DNA from: Marisediminitalea lipolytica
Lineage (GTDB): Bacteria > Pseudomonadota > Gammaproteobacteria > Enterobacterales > Alteromonadaceae
DNA: 64,000 nucleotides
Assembly: GCF_001758465.1 (NCBI RefSeq)
Contig: NZ_MJIC01000014.1
Location: 465,986 to 529,985 of the forward strand
Reading direction: 5' to 3'
Shown piece after piece: positions 17,665 to 26,815 of this stretch. The position numbers and the translations under genes are program-made. The notes under the pieces were generated by a model. That model was not told the DNA's origin and made no database searches. It saw only the letters and a list, made by a program, of their open reading frames with translations. Each line of letters starts with the position of its first letter. Position 1 is the stretch's first letter.

Positions 17665-19917
17665 ATGCACAATTCGCAATTAGCCAGACGAGCCAGGCAG
17701 GTATACCTCTTCATCGTTTTTCTGGGAGGCATTCTCGCGATTGGTGTTTATGGCCTGGCGGCCAGTGTCCAAAGCAAAGCGGGTAAGTACATGGAAACCG
17801 ACCTGGCGACCTTTAGTCAGACCCAGCAGATAGGTATGTTACTGAGCGAGCAGGAACGGCTGCTTTATGAATATTATGCAACCTCAGAAAGCACCTTGTA
17901 TGAAAACGGATATATCCAGAATTTTAATCAGTTAACTGCATTGTTACAGGCGCTGGGCGAAACCGGTGAGTTTCACGCCACGGTTGCCCGCATAAATACC
18001 ATGCTGGACGAGTCGTATCAGGTGGCAAAAGAGCTGGATGTTAATCTTAAGGATAGCTGGACCGACTGGGATCTGGCCCGCGAACAACTGGAATTAATCA
18101 GCCAGTATCGCCGTGCTGCGCTGCCCTTACTTAATGACATAGATATGGGAGTTAATCGCTCCGTTAATGCGGGGTATGTAGCTATAAACTGGTTTCTGGA
18201 TGCGACGGTTTGGGTAGTAGCTGCTTTTGCTCTGGTGATCGCAGGGATCAGTATTTATCTGGGGCGCTATGCCGCGAAGTTTATTCAGTTAAGTACTGAA
18301 AACGAAACCCTGGCCCTGTTTCCCAAGCGTAACCCGAATCCGGTTATTCGCATCGATGCCAGGGGGCGACTGCTTTATGCCAACCCGGCCGCCGACAAGC
18401 TTGTGGCGAGCCTGTATCCCAATGATATTAATTCCATGGCCAGTTTTCCTGAGCCGTTAACCGAGGCCCTGAAGCTGGTGAGCAGTGGCGGTGAACTTTG
18501 CGCGCAAACGATTCTGCAGATTGACCAACGCTACTATGCTATTCAAAGTCACTGGATTTCTGAGCATCAGACTTACGATTTGCATGTCAGGGATATTACC
18601 TTACGTCACCGGGCCGAGCAGGCACTGGAACATCAGGCTTATCATCATCCGGTCACGGGGATTGGTAACCGCAGTTTTCTGGAGAAAACGGCGAACCAGT
18701 GGATTGGGCAACAGCAGCCCTTCAATGCCATTATGATCGACATCAGCGATTTCAAAATGCTCAGCGAGAGCTATGGTCTGGCGGATGCTCTGAGCTGTAT
18801 TTACTCGGTGGGCTACTACCTTAATTCCGCGGTAGAGCAATATGGCATGAATAACGAGCCCGAGGCTGATTTGTGTTTGTTTCATGTGGCCGATGCCTGC
18901 TTTATGGTGCTGGTTAAAACCAACGGCCCGGCGCATCGTCTGGCCGCATTACTGGCGGAGTTACGTACCAGGCTCAATGATGCAATTGATACGCCCCTTG
19001 GTGCAATGCGCTTCCATGTGACCTTTGGCGTTAGTGATTATCCGGTGCACAGTGGCGATTATGCCACCTTGCTGTTACACACCAATATTGCCGTAGAAAT
19101 GGCGCTGAAAAACAGTAAAAGCGTGCACTACTTTAACGCCGATGACGGCGCTTCACACCAACGCAGGTTAACCATTACCCGGCGTCTTGAGCAGGCGCTT
19201 ATTGATAATCAGCTCAGCCTGTACTACCAGCCCAAACAGCATTTACAAAATGGTCAGGTGCGCAGCTGTGAGTGTTTGTTACGCTGGATTGATAACGGTG
19301 AATTTATTTCGCCCGGCGAGTTTATCCCGATCGCGGAGCGCAGCGGATTGATCCTGTTACTGGGTGAATGGGTGCTCGACAGCGCCTTTAAACAGGTAAA
19401 GCACTGGTATAGCGAGGGGCGGGAAGTACAGGTTGCCATTAATATTTCCGCCCGCCAGTTTTTACAACCGGGGTTTACCGAATCTATCGAGCGCCGCCTC
19501 AAGGAATATCAGGTACCGCCATCACTTATCGAACTGGAGCTCACTGAGACATCGATTATGGACAACCACCAGTTGGCCAGCGAAGTGCTGGTGGAATTGC
19601 GTAAACTTGGTGTCAGTTTATCCATTGATGATTTTGGTACAGGCTATTCATCGCTGGCTTATTTAAGCGCGTTCCCGGTAGATAAGGTAAAAATTGACCG
19701 CTCTTTTGTCAGCCAGATGGTAGATGCGCCCAAGCAGCAGGCCATTGTGCTGACTATTTGTCAGTTAGCTCATAACTTAGGTTTGCAGGTGATTGCCGAG
19801 GGAGTAGAAACCGACTCTCAGCGCGAGTTATTGCATCAGTATGGTTGTGATTACCTGCAAGGCTATTTATTTGCCCGTCCGGCACCGGCAAGTGAAGTAT
19901 CGGTATTATTTAACTAA
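17665..19917 (+). CDS. Membrane EAL phosphodiesterase with PAS and degenerate GGDEF
   Basis: About 750 residues. Two membrane segments (about 13-33 and 183-205) bracket a periplasmic sensor; then a PAS-like region, a degenerate GGDEF (the signature site reads ADACFMVL, so no cyclase activity is expected), and a complete EAL domain from about residue 500: ECLLRW, NISARQF, LTETSIMD, DDFGTGYSSL, KIDRSFV. It should hydrolyse cyclic di-GMP. The start is placed at ATG 17665, with GGGAA seven bases upstream, because the upstream ATG at 17647 overlaps its own AAAAGG. Confidence 0.9.
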   Translation: MHNSQLARRARQVYLFIVFLGGILAIGVYGLAASVQSKAGKYMETDLATFSQTQQIGMLLSEQERLLYEYYATSESTLYENGYIQNFNQLTALLQALGETGEFHATVARINTMLDESYQVAKELDVNLKDSWTDWDLAREQLELISQYRRAALPLLNDIDMGVNRSVNAGYVAINWFLDATVWVVAAFALVIAGISIYLGRYAAKFIQLSTENETLALFPKRNPNPVIRIDARGRLLYANPAADKLVASLYPNDINSMASFPEPLTEALKLVSSGGELCAQTILQIDQRYYAIQSHWISEHQTYDLHVRDITLRHRAEQALEHQAYHHPVTGIGNRSFLEKTANQWIGQQQPFNAIMIDISDFKMLSESYGLADALSCIYSVGYYLNSAVEQYGMNNEPEADLCLFHVADACFMVLVKTNGPAHRLAALLAELRTRLNDAIDTPLGAMRFHVTFGVSDYPVHSGDYATLLLHTNIAVEMALKNSKSVHYFNADDGASHQRRLTITRRLEQALIDNQLSLYYQPKQHLQNGQVRSCECLLRWIDNGEFISPGEFIPIAERSGLILLLGEWVLDSAFKQVKHWYSEGREVQVAINISARQFLQPGFTESIERRLKEYQVPPSLIELELTETSIMDNHQLASEVLVELRKLGVSLSIDDFGTGYSSLAYLSAFPVDKVKIDRSFVSQMVDAPKQQAIVLTICQLAHNLGLQVIAEGVETDSQRELLHQYGCDYLQGYLFARPAPASEVSVLFN

Positions 19918-19943
19918 AAACGGTGCCTGCGGGCACCGTTTTT
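19916..19943. terminator. Terminator between EAL gene and fadE
   Basis: AAAAACGGTGCC / GGCACCGTTTTT, tight loop TGCG, T tract both ways; serves two convergent genes. Confidence 0.88.
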
Positions 19944-19967
19944 ACTGGTTAAATTTGCGCTTATTAA

Positions 19968-22289
19968 CTAAGCAGCATGACTTATTTTCGTGTCTGCATT
20001 GCTGGCCTGACTAAGGTCAAAGTCAAATTCGTCAACATTAATTACGCGTTTGCGTAACTCATCTGCCGCAATGATTTGAACGGACTCCTCAGCACTGATA
20101 ACACCTGCAGCCAGTGCTTGTTCACGTAGCTGGAAGATACTGCCTTTGCGCGGCAGGGTTCTGGCTTTTTGTGCCGCTTTAAATTTATTCATTAACGGTG
20201 TCAGCGCATCAATGGCATCCATGGCCTGATTTAATACCGCAACGGCGTCATCGGCATTCTGACCTACGTAACACATTGGCGTAATGGTATCGCGCAATGC
20301 TTTATCCTGGCACAAAGCTAACGCCAGTTGGGTTTTTAAGGTGTCCTTAGGTGGCTGGTAAGCACTGCCCCACGGGAATACCAGGCGTTTGATCAGCGTA
20401 CCGATAACCGGGTTAGAGATATGACGGCAATAGCCCTTCAATGCCACTTCGCAGTTATACAAGGATTGTTGAATCAGGTAATCCACCAGTGGCTGTTCCT
20501 TGCTGTCGGCACCGCGGCTGTAAAAATGTTTTAATACTGCCGAGGCCAGATAGAGTTCACTCAGTACATCGCCCAAGCGGGCTGACAGCATTTCCCGTCG
20601 CTTAAGTTCGCCACCCAGCATCAGCATGGCAATGTCGGAACAGATGGCCAGCGCTTTACTCATGCGTAAAATCTGTTGGGTATGGCGTTTGTTGGCATCG
20701 TCTTTTGGTGCAGAGGCAAAGCGAGCGCCGGTTAAACCATGGCCAAAGGCGGCAAAGGCATTGCCCAGGGCAAATTTAATGTGTTTAAACAGCAGTGGTT
20801 CAAACTGTTGCAGACCGGCTTGAAAATCCGGCTCTGCGGCTGCTACCATCTCATCAAACACATAGGGATGACAGCGGGTGGCACCCTGACCAAATATCAT
20901 CAGATTACGGGTTAAAATGTTGGCGCCTTCTACGGTGATAGACACCGGCATGGCCATATACAACGAAGCAAGGTAGTTATTCGGCCCCATTTGAATGCCT
21001 TTACCGCCATGAATGTCCATCGCAATATTGATGCTCTGACGCGCCACTTCGGTCATATGGAATTTGGCTATGGCAGTAACCACCGCGGGTTTCTGACCTA
21101 AATCGATAGCGCCAGCGGTGAGGTGACGAACAGCTTCGGCCTGATAGGCGTTAGCCGCCAGTTGCGCCAGACCTTCCTGAACCCCTTCAAATTCGTACAA
21201 AGAGCAACCAAACTGCTGACGGATGCTGGCATAAATTGCGGTAGTCTGGGCACTAAGCTGAGCATTACCGGTAGATAGCGCTGGCAGGGAAATACCGCGT
21301 CCGGCTGACAAACATTCCATCAGCATGCGCCAGCCTTTGCCAGCGTAATCGGGGCCACCAATAATCCAGTCCACAGGAATAAATACGTCCTGACCGCGAG
21401 TCGTACCATTCATAAACGCTTGTTCCAGTGGTAAATGGCGCTGGCCAACCTCAACACCAGGATGACTGGTGGGGATCAGTGCACAGGTAATGCCGATGCT
21501 TTCTTTATCGCCCAGCAGCTTATCCGGGTCGTAGAGTTTAAACGCCAGACCAAGAACGGTAGCAACTGGTGCCAGGGTGATATAGCGCTTATCCCAGTTA
21601 AGGCGAATACCTAAGGTTTCTTTGCCTTCATACTCGCCCATGGTTACTACGCCGGTATCCGGGATACCGCCGGCATCAGAACCCGCTTCCGGCCCCGTCA
21701 GGGCGAAGCAAGGAATATCGGTACCATTGGCCAGGCGCGGTAACCAGTAATCTTTTTGTTGCTGCGTACCATAATGGCTTAACAGTTCGCCCGGGCCCAG
21801 TGAATTAGGCACCATAACCGTTACCCCGGCACTTACCGAGCGGCTGGCGATTTTAGATACGATGGTTGAGTTTGCGAGCGCGGAGAACGCTTTGCCGCCA
21901 TACTCTTTGGGTATGATCATGGCAAAAAAGCCTTTTTCGCGCATATAACGCCAGGCTTCATCAGTGAAGTCCTTGTCCTGATGAATAACGTCAAAATCAT
22001 CGATCATTGTCATCAGTTCGTTGACTTCGTTATCCAGAAACGACTGCTCCTCGGCGGTTAATTGTGGCAGTGCCATAGAGTAAAGCCGTTGCCAGTCTGG
22101 TTTACCGGAAAACAGGTCACCCTCAACCCATACCGAGCCAGCCTCCATGGCTTCCCGCTCGGTTTGCGTTAACGGTGGCAACACTTTTTTGAAGAGTTTA
22201 AAAGCAGGGCCGGTGATCCATTGCTGACGTAAGGATTTAACCTGAAACAAGGCAAATATCAGCACCGCGACAATAATCCAAAAGAGCAT
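19968..22289 (-). CDS. fadE: Acyl-CoA dehydrogenase FadE-type (membrane-anchored)
   Basis: 773 residues. An N-terminal membrane helix (LFWIIVAVLIFALFQ) precedes an acyl-CoA dehydrogenase core (LTGPEAGSDAGG, AGRGISLPAL, DIHGGKGIQMGP) and the C-terminal extension (DUF1974) typical of gammaproteobacterial FadE. It makes the first, FAD-dependent oxidation of fatty-acid beta-oxidation. The start at 22289 has GGAG seven bases upstream; a longer frame to 22337 lacks support. Preceded by two AAAC-N4-GTTT boxes. A second FadE paralogue is at 60241-62481. Confidence 0.92.
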   Translation of the reverse strand: MLFWIIVAVLIFALFQVKSLRQQWITGPAFKLFKKVLPPLTQTEREAMEAGSVWVEGDLFSGKPDWQRLYSMALPQLTAEEQSFLDNEVNELMTMIDDFDVIHQDKDFTDEAWRYMREKGFFAMIIPKEYGGKAFSALANSTIVSKIASRSVSAGVTVMVPNSLGPGELLSHYGTQQQKDYWLPRLANGTDIPCFALTGPEAGSDAGGIPDTGVVTMGEYEGKETLGIRLNWDKRYITLAPVATVLGLAFKLYDPDKLLGDKESIGITCALIPTSHPGVEVGQRHLPLEQAFMNGTTRGQDVFIPVDWIIGGPDYAGKGWRMLMECLSAGRGISLPALSTGNAQLSAQTTAIYASIRQQFGCSLYEFEGVQEGLAQLAANAYQAEAVRHLTAGAIDLGQKPAVVTAIAKFHMTEVARQSINIAMDIHGGKGIQMGPNNYLASLYMAMPVSITVEGANILTRNLMIFGQGATRCHPYVFDEMVAAAEPDFQAGLQQFEPLLFKHIKFALGNAFAAFGHGLTGARFASAPKDDANKRHTQQILRMSKALAICSDIAMLMLGGELKRREMLSARLGDVLSELYLASAVLKHFYSRGADSKEQPLVDYLIQQSLYNCEVALKGYCRHISNPVIGTLIKRLVFPWGSAYQPPKDTLKTQLALALCQDKALRDTITPMCYVGQNADDAVAVLNQAMDAIDALTPLMNKFKAAQKARTLPRKGSIFQLREQALAAGVISAEESVQIIAADELRKRVINVDEFDFDLSQASNADTKISHAA

Positions 22290-22344
22290 AATTAATCTCC
22301 AGAGTGACTCAATAATAGCGAAACCCGAATTAAACAACTGAATT

Positions 22345-22383
22345 AAACGGGTGTTTGAATTTTGCGAATTTAAACACTTGTTT
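22345..22383 (-). promoter_or_regulatory. Two PsrA-like boxes upstream of fadE
   Basis: AAACGGGTGTTT (22345-22356) and AAACACTTGTTT (22372-22383) both fit AAAC-N4-GTTT, centres 27 bp apart, ending about 56 bp before the fadE start. The consensus reported for PsrA, the TetR-family fatty-acid sensor, is [GC]AAAC-N2-4-GTTT[GC]. Fatty-acid-inducible control of this fadE is a reasonable inference. Confidence 0.6.
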
Positions 22384-22581
22384 TAATTTTCGTCAATGCT
22401 CAAATTTGGCTGATTTGGTGAAAGTCCGGTTGGTTAACAGGCGTTTTAAGCTTATTCAAGCCGTTAATTTACGGAATAAAAGTGGCGGGATAATGGGGTG
22501 AGGGAAGAACAGAAAATCGCTGTTTTAATGCTCATCCGATGAGATAAAAAACAGCGTTTGCTACCAAAGCCAGTTGCGGAA

Positions 22582-23481
22582 TTAGTCGCTAAGCTGGCTT
22601 TTGTATTCGTGAACGATGGCTAAGAATGCGCTGAGCAAAGGGGAGTGATCGTCTTTGAGGTAGATACAGCTTAAATCCACCGTGGCGTTGTCGGGCAATC
22701 CATTCAGCGGGATATATTTGACTCCCGGCAGCTGCAAAACACTGGCCGAACTGGGAATTAAACAAAAACCAAAGCCGCCGGATACCAGCGCCACGCCGGT
22801 GACCGCATCGATTACCGTTTGTGCGATATTCATGGTCACGCCGGACTCCTGAAACACCCTGGACACCAAATCCACAAAGTTGGGACGAGCCCCCTTGGGG
22901 AAAACCACAATGGGTTCGTTATCCAACTCTTTGATATCAATAACCGCTTTGGCCGCCAGCGGGTGGTCGCTTCTAACTGCTACCATGAGCTTATCCTGCA
23001 AAATCATGGTGGAGTCGATATCAGGCAGGGGCGCGAGCAGACGGTTAAAGCCTACGGAAATGCGTTTTTGCCGCAAAGCTTCAATTTGTTCGGCCTTGCT
23101 CATTTGATGCAGAACAATATTTACGCCCGGGTAAGCGGTCTTAAAACGCTTAAGAATATCGGGAATGGTATTCAGAATACCGGACCCGAAAATTGCCACG
23201 TCCAAACGGCCTAACTGGCCCTTTCCTGCGCGTTGAGTGCGCTCCTGAGCCTGCTCGATCAAACTCAGAATATTGCGTGATTCGTTAAGGAACAACTGAC
23301 CAGCCGATGTGAGCTCTACGCCTTTAGCGGTGCGTTCAAACAGCTTTACCTGAAGCTCGTCTTCGAGCTGTTGAATTTGTCTGGTGAGAGGGGGCTGGGA
23401 GATAAATAATCGCTTGGCCGCGCGGCCGATATTTTTTTCTTCGGCAACGGCAACAAAATAACGGATCTGGCGGATATCCAT
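22582..23481 (-). CDS. LysR-family regulator, BenM/CatM-like
   Basis: 300 residues. N-terminal helix-turn-helix MDIRQIRYFVAVAEEKN followed by AAKRLFISQPPLTRQIQQLE is characteristic of the BenM/CatM/CatR/ClcR branch that responds to aromatic-pathway intermediates. The start is MDIRQ at 23481; the longer TTG frame (to 23541) would cover the likely operator at 23511. Divergent from the DUF1302 operon, separated by a regulatory region holding ATAC-N7-GTAT. The same element precedes dmpC 15 kb away, suggesting control of both. Effector unknown; 2-hydroxymuconate-type compounds are a guess. Confidence 0.88.
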   Translation of the reverse strand: MDIRQIRYFVAVAEEKNIGRAAKRLFISQPPLTRQIQQLEDELQVKLFERTAKGVELTSAGQLFLNESRNILSLIEQAQERTQRAGKGQLGRLDVAIFGSGILNTIPDILKRFKTAYPGVNIVLHQMSKAEQIEALRQKRISVGFNRLLAPLPDIDSTMILQDKLMVAVRSDHPLAAKAVIDIKELDNEPIVVFPKGARPNFVDLVSRVFQESGVTMNIAQTVIDAVTGVALVSGGFGFCLIPSSASVLQLPGVKYIPLNGLPDNATVDLSCIYLKDDHSPLLSAFLAIVHEYKSQLSD

Positions 23482-23510
23482 GGCGAAAGACCAGTTTAAA
23501 CTAATTGGTA

Positions 23511-23556
23511 ATACCTTAAAGGTATCAACTGGGGCCGTCAATAGTATTGGAAGGTA
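23511..23556 (+). promoter_or_regulatory. Composite LysR operator (ATAC-N7-GTAT plus GTAT at +22)
   Basis: ATACCTTAAAGGTAT (23511-23525) fits the BenM/CatM consensus ATAC-N7-GTAT, with seven-base arms around one central base. A second half site, GTATT, starts at 23544, 22 bp after the first GTAT, and GGTAA follows ten bases later. The arrangement matches a LysR recognition site plus activation site placed on the same face of the helix, ending at the -35 of a promoter for the DUF1302 operon. It aligns with 38325-38370 upstream of dmpC. Confidence 0.7.
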
Positions 23557-23574
23557 ATTAACAGCAAATATACA
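23547..23574 (+). promoter_or_regulatory. Candidate sigma-70 promoter of DUF1302 operon
   Basis: TTGGAA (23547-23552), 16-bp spacer, TATACA (23569-23574). The -35 touches the second GTAT half site, the usual geometry for a LysR-activated promoter. Start of transcription predicted near 23581, giving a leader of about 125 bases. Confidence 0.5.
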
Positions 23575-23707
23575 TTTCGTTCACAACGCGTGATTTAACA
23601 CATATCCAACCAGATTGATGAAACAGTGACTTACTGTTTTATCGGGCCGGGAAGGAGGTATCCGGGTCACGCAACTCAGCATAGTGAAACATTCGAGGAG
23701 GAACGCT

Positions 23708-25387
23708 ATGAATGACGTGTGGGTGAAACAAAAAAACAATAAGTTGCCTCGCAACGCACTCGCCGCAGCTGTTGCAATGGGCTTATTAGCCTCAGCGCAA
23801 TCCCAGGCTGCAACTATTGACACGGGTAACCGTGACCTGCGGATCCGCTGGGACAACACGGTGAAATACAGTGCCATGTTTCGTGTGGCGCCTGCAGAAA
23901 GCGAAGTCGCTGACGCCTCAATTGGCCCTCAGGCTAATACCAACGATGGTGACTTAAACTTTGATAAAGGGCTGGTTTCCAGCCGTCTGGATTTATTCTC
24001 AGAATTCGACCTGCGCTACAAGCGTAGCTATGGTATGCGTATCAGTGCGGCAACATGGTACGACTCGGTTTACCATGACAGCAACGATAACCCGGGTTAT
24101 TACGATGGTGCACTGGTTAATACGCAGTCTGTGCCAGCCGGTGAGTTTGCCGAAGACACCAAGGATTTACATGGTCAGTACGGCGAAATCCTGGATGCCT
24201 TTGTTTATGGCGGATTTAACGTAGGTAAAAAGGCGATTAACCTGAAAGCGGGTCGTTTTGCCCAGCTTTATGGCGAAAGTTTGTTCTTCGGTTCTAACGC
24301 CGTGGCCGGAGCCATGACCAGTCTGGATTTAGCGCGGGCACTGTCAGTACCTCAGTCTGAATTTAAAGAAGTGGCGCGTCCTACCGGTCAGGTTGCTGCC
24401 CAGTTGCAGGTAAACTCTAAGTTAACCCTGGCAGCTTACTATCAGTTTGAATGGCGTAAGTCACGTTTACCAGCGGCAGGCAGCTATTTCGCTTTTGCTG
24501 ACTTTGTCGATAAAGGCGGTGAAACCGTTATTCTTGGTCCGGGGGCAATTGTGCATCGCAGCGAAGACATTGTTGCCGATGATTCCGGTCAGTTTGGTTT
24601 TCAGGCCCGTTACAAAATCAACGACTATGAAGTGGGTTTTTACGCCGCTCAGTTCCACGACAAAATGCCCCAGTTTTATGTCCGTCCGGGCGTAAACGTG
24701 CAGGAAGGTGGCATTGGTGATTACACCCAGGTTTTTGCTGAAGACATCAAAGTATATGGCCTGAGTGTCAGTACCCTGGTGGGCGAAACTAACGTTGCGG
24801 CAGAAATGTCAGTACGTAATGACATGTCGCTGGTGGCAACCGGTAATGCGGTGATCCTGCCTGGTAATACCACGGCGGATGGTGGCGACAATTCCGCTTT
24901 CCCGCGTGGTGATACTTTCCACTTTAATGCCTCAATGATCACCATCCTCAATGAAAACAGCTTATGGGATGCGGCAACCTTTATTGGTGAGTTTGCCTTT
25001 AACCGTCGCATGAGCATTTCAGAGAATGCTGATCAGCTGGATCCGCTGGCTACCAAAGACGCCAGTGCTATTCAGTTCATCTTCACGCCGGATTATTTCC
25101 AGGTCATGCCTGGCCTTGATATGCAGGTGCCTATCGGTTTTGGCTTTGGTATTGATGGTCGTTCATCGGTAAATGGTGTGCTGTTCCCGTCTGAGCATGG
25201 CGGTAACGTGAGCGTTGGCCTGAAAGGTGATTACAACCGCACCTGGCGCTTCTCTTTAAATTACAACAAATACCTGGGCGCAGCAGGTTCGGTGATTCAG
25301 TACGACGCACCGGTCCCCACGCTTTCTTACAAAAACTTCCATGGCGATCGTGATTTCATCTCGTTGTCAGTACAACGCACATTCTAA
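23708..25387 (+). CDS. DUF1302 outer-membrane protein
   Basis: 559 residues from the ATG at 23708, which follows GAGGAGGAA; a GTG at 23684 would leave this ribosome site inside the gene. Signal peptide (ALAAAVAMGLLASAQSQA) then the DUF1302 pattern: RIRWDNTVKYS near the N-terminus, a GRFAQLYGESLFFGSNAVAG core, many alternating beta strands, and a terminal Phe (SLSVQRTF) typical of barrel insertion. Predicted outer-membrane barrel. First of a four-gene unit (DUF1302, DUF1329, YCF48-like, MMPL) repeatedly found beside genes for hydrophobic substrate metabolism. Confidence 0.88.
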   Translation: MNDVWVKQKNNKLPRNALAAAVAMGLLASAQSQAATIDTGNRDLRIRWDNTVKYSAMFRVAPAESEVADASIGPQANTNDGDLNFDKGLVSSRLDLFSEFDLRYKRSYGMRISAATWYDSVYHDSNDNPGYYDGALVNTQSVPAGEFAEDTKDLHGQYGEILDAFVYGGFNVGKKAINLKAGRFAQLYGESLFFGSNAVAGAMTSLDLARALSVPQSEFKEVARPTGQVAAQLQVNSKLTLAAYYQFEWRKSRLPAAGSYFAFADFVDKGGETVILGPGAIVHRSEDIVADDSGQFGFQARYKINDYEVGFYAAQFHDKMPQFYVRPGVNVQEGGIGDYTQVFAEDIKVYGLSVSTLVGETNVAAEMSVRNDMSLVATGNAVILPGNTTADGGDNSAFPRGDTFHFNASMITILNENSLWDAATFIGEFAFNRRMSISENADQLDPLATKDASAIQFIFTPDYFQVMPGLDMQVPIGFGFGIDGRSSVNGVLFPSEHGGNVSVGLKGDYNRTWRFSLNYNKYLGAAGSVIQYDAPVPTLSYKNFHGDRDFISLSVQRTF

Positions 25388-25410
25388 CGATCGAAGACAG
25401 GAGAATTATT

Positions 25411-26757
25411 ATGTTTAATCGTATTCGTAACGCAATGACGCTGGCTTTAACGCTGGCTGTGGTACCGGCAACTTTTGCTGCTGGTACCGATGTTAGCAAA
25501 CTGGGCACAGAGCTAACGCCGCTGGGCGGTATCATGGCGGGCAACGCTGATGGCTCTATCCCAGCCTGGACAGGCGGTCTTACCGAAAAAGTCGCCGGTG
25601 AGCACGCCGGTGACATTCCACTGGAACTGTTTAAAGACGAAAAGCCGCTGTATCGCGTGGATGCCAGCAACTATCAGCAGTACGCCGACCAGCTGTCTGA
25701 CGGCACTGTTGAGCTACTGAAAAAGTACCCTGATACCTTTTACATCGATGTGTATCCCAGCCACCGCACAGCTGCAGCTCCTCAGTATGTTTATGATGCC
25801 ATCAAGGCTAATGTGACTAACTGTGAGCTGGTTGAAGAGGGCTACAGTCTCGAAGGTTGTATAGGCGGTATCCCGTTCCCGATGCCGGAAAACGGCAATG
25901 AGGTAATGTGGAACTTCCTGTTACGTGTTGAAGCGCCTTCTATTGAATATACTTTTAAGAATATCGTGGGTAACGCTGATGGTTCACACACCCTGGCAAC
26001 CCGTAACGAGATTTCGTTCCAGTATCCGCCGTACTATGAAGATGCAGATCCGGATGACTGGAATGGCGAATATTCCATGTTCCGCTTTAACACCATGGAA
26101 CCACCGTTTAAAGCCGGTGAATCGCTGGTTATCCGCGATAGTATCGACGCTGATAGCCCACGTAAAGCCTGGCAGTATCTGTTAGGACAACGTCGCGTAC
26201 GTCGTGCGCCAACGGTTGCTTATGATACCCCGGACTTTGTAGCATCAGGCGCTAACTACTTCGATGAAGTACAGGGCCTGTTAGGTCATATCGACCGCTA
26301 CAGCTGGACGCTGAAAGGCAAGAAAGAACTGCTGGTACCTTACAACAACAACGGTTTTATTGCCCCTACGGCTGACGAAGCAATCAGTGAGTTCCACCTG
26401 AACCCACAACACGTTCGCTGGGAAAAGCACCGTGTATGGGAAGTGGAAGCGCAGGTGGCTGATGGCAAGCGTCACGCTGTTCCTACCCGTACGTACTACA
26501 TCGACGAAGATTCATGGGTAATCCTGCTGATGGATGGTTATGACGCCGAAGGCAATCTGTGGAGAACCTCTCAGTTAACGCCATTTGTTGTGCCTTCAGT
26601 CCCGGCAGTACTGATCAAAACGGCTACCGTATTTAACCTGCAAGCGAAAACCATGAGCGTGATTCAATCGCTAAATGGTGAGAGTTTCCATGTTGTGGAT
26701 ACGAAGCCTGAAACATTCTTTACCGGCGACGCGGTGGCTGCTGACGCAGTACGCTAA
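25411..26757 (+). CDS. DUF1329 periplasmic protein
   Basis: 448 residues, cleavable signal peptide (LALTLAVVPATFAAG). DUF1329 signature: LGTELTPLGGIMAGNADGSIPAWTGG near the start, a central RNTMEPP-like stretch and a WxVEA(Q)V region, ending in LQAKTMSVIQS. From memory the family is grouped with LolA/LolB-like folds, which bind lipids between membranes. It is 23 bp downstream of the DUF1302 gene and would be the periplasmic partner of the barrel and RND pump. Substrate unknown. Confidence 0.88.
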   Translation: MFNRIRNAMTLALTLAVVPATFAAGTDVSKLGTELTPLGGIMAGNADGSIPAWTGGLTEKVAGEHAGDIPLELFKDEKPLYRVDASNYQQYADQLSDGTVELLKKYPDTFYIDVYPSHRTAAAPQYVYDAIKANVTNCELVEEGYSLEGCIGGIPFPMPENGNEVMWNFLLRVEAPSIEYTFKNIVGNADGSHTLATRNEISFQYPPYYEDADPDDWNGEYSMFRFNTMEPPFKAGESLVIRDSIDADSPRKAWQYLLGQRRVRRAPTVAYDTPDFVASGANYFDEVQGLLGHIDRYSWTLKGKKELLVPYNNNGFIAPTADEAISEFHLNPQHVRWEKHRVWEVEAQVADGKRHAVPTRTYYIDEDSWVILLMDGYDAEGNLWRTSQLTPFVVPSVPAVLIKTATVFNLQAKTMSVIQSLNGESFHVVDTKPETFFTGDAVAADAVR

Positions 26758-26766
26758 GTGCACCCC

Positions 26767-26788
26767 AAGGCCCGCAAATGCGGGCCTT
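26767..26788 (+). terminator. Intercistronic hairpin after DUF1329 gene
   Basis: Perfect nine-base stem AAGGCCCGC / GCGGGCCTT with loop AAAT, followed only by TCCCG, so without a full T tract. More likely partial attenuation or mRNA 3'-end protection than a full stop, giving more barrel and DUF1329 protein than pump. Confidence 0.5.
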
Positions 26789-26815
26789 TCCCGTGATGTA
26801 ACAGAGATAGTTATC

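Noticed and set aside
23482..23541. Longer 319-residue start for the BenM-like LysR regulator
   Set aside because: The extension lies over the ATAC-N7-GTAT operator, uses TTG, and precedes the canonical MDIRQIRYF start of the family.
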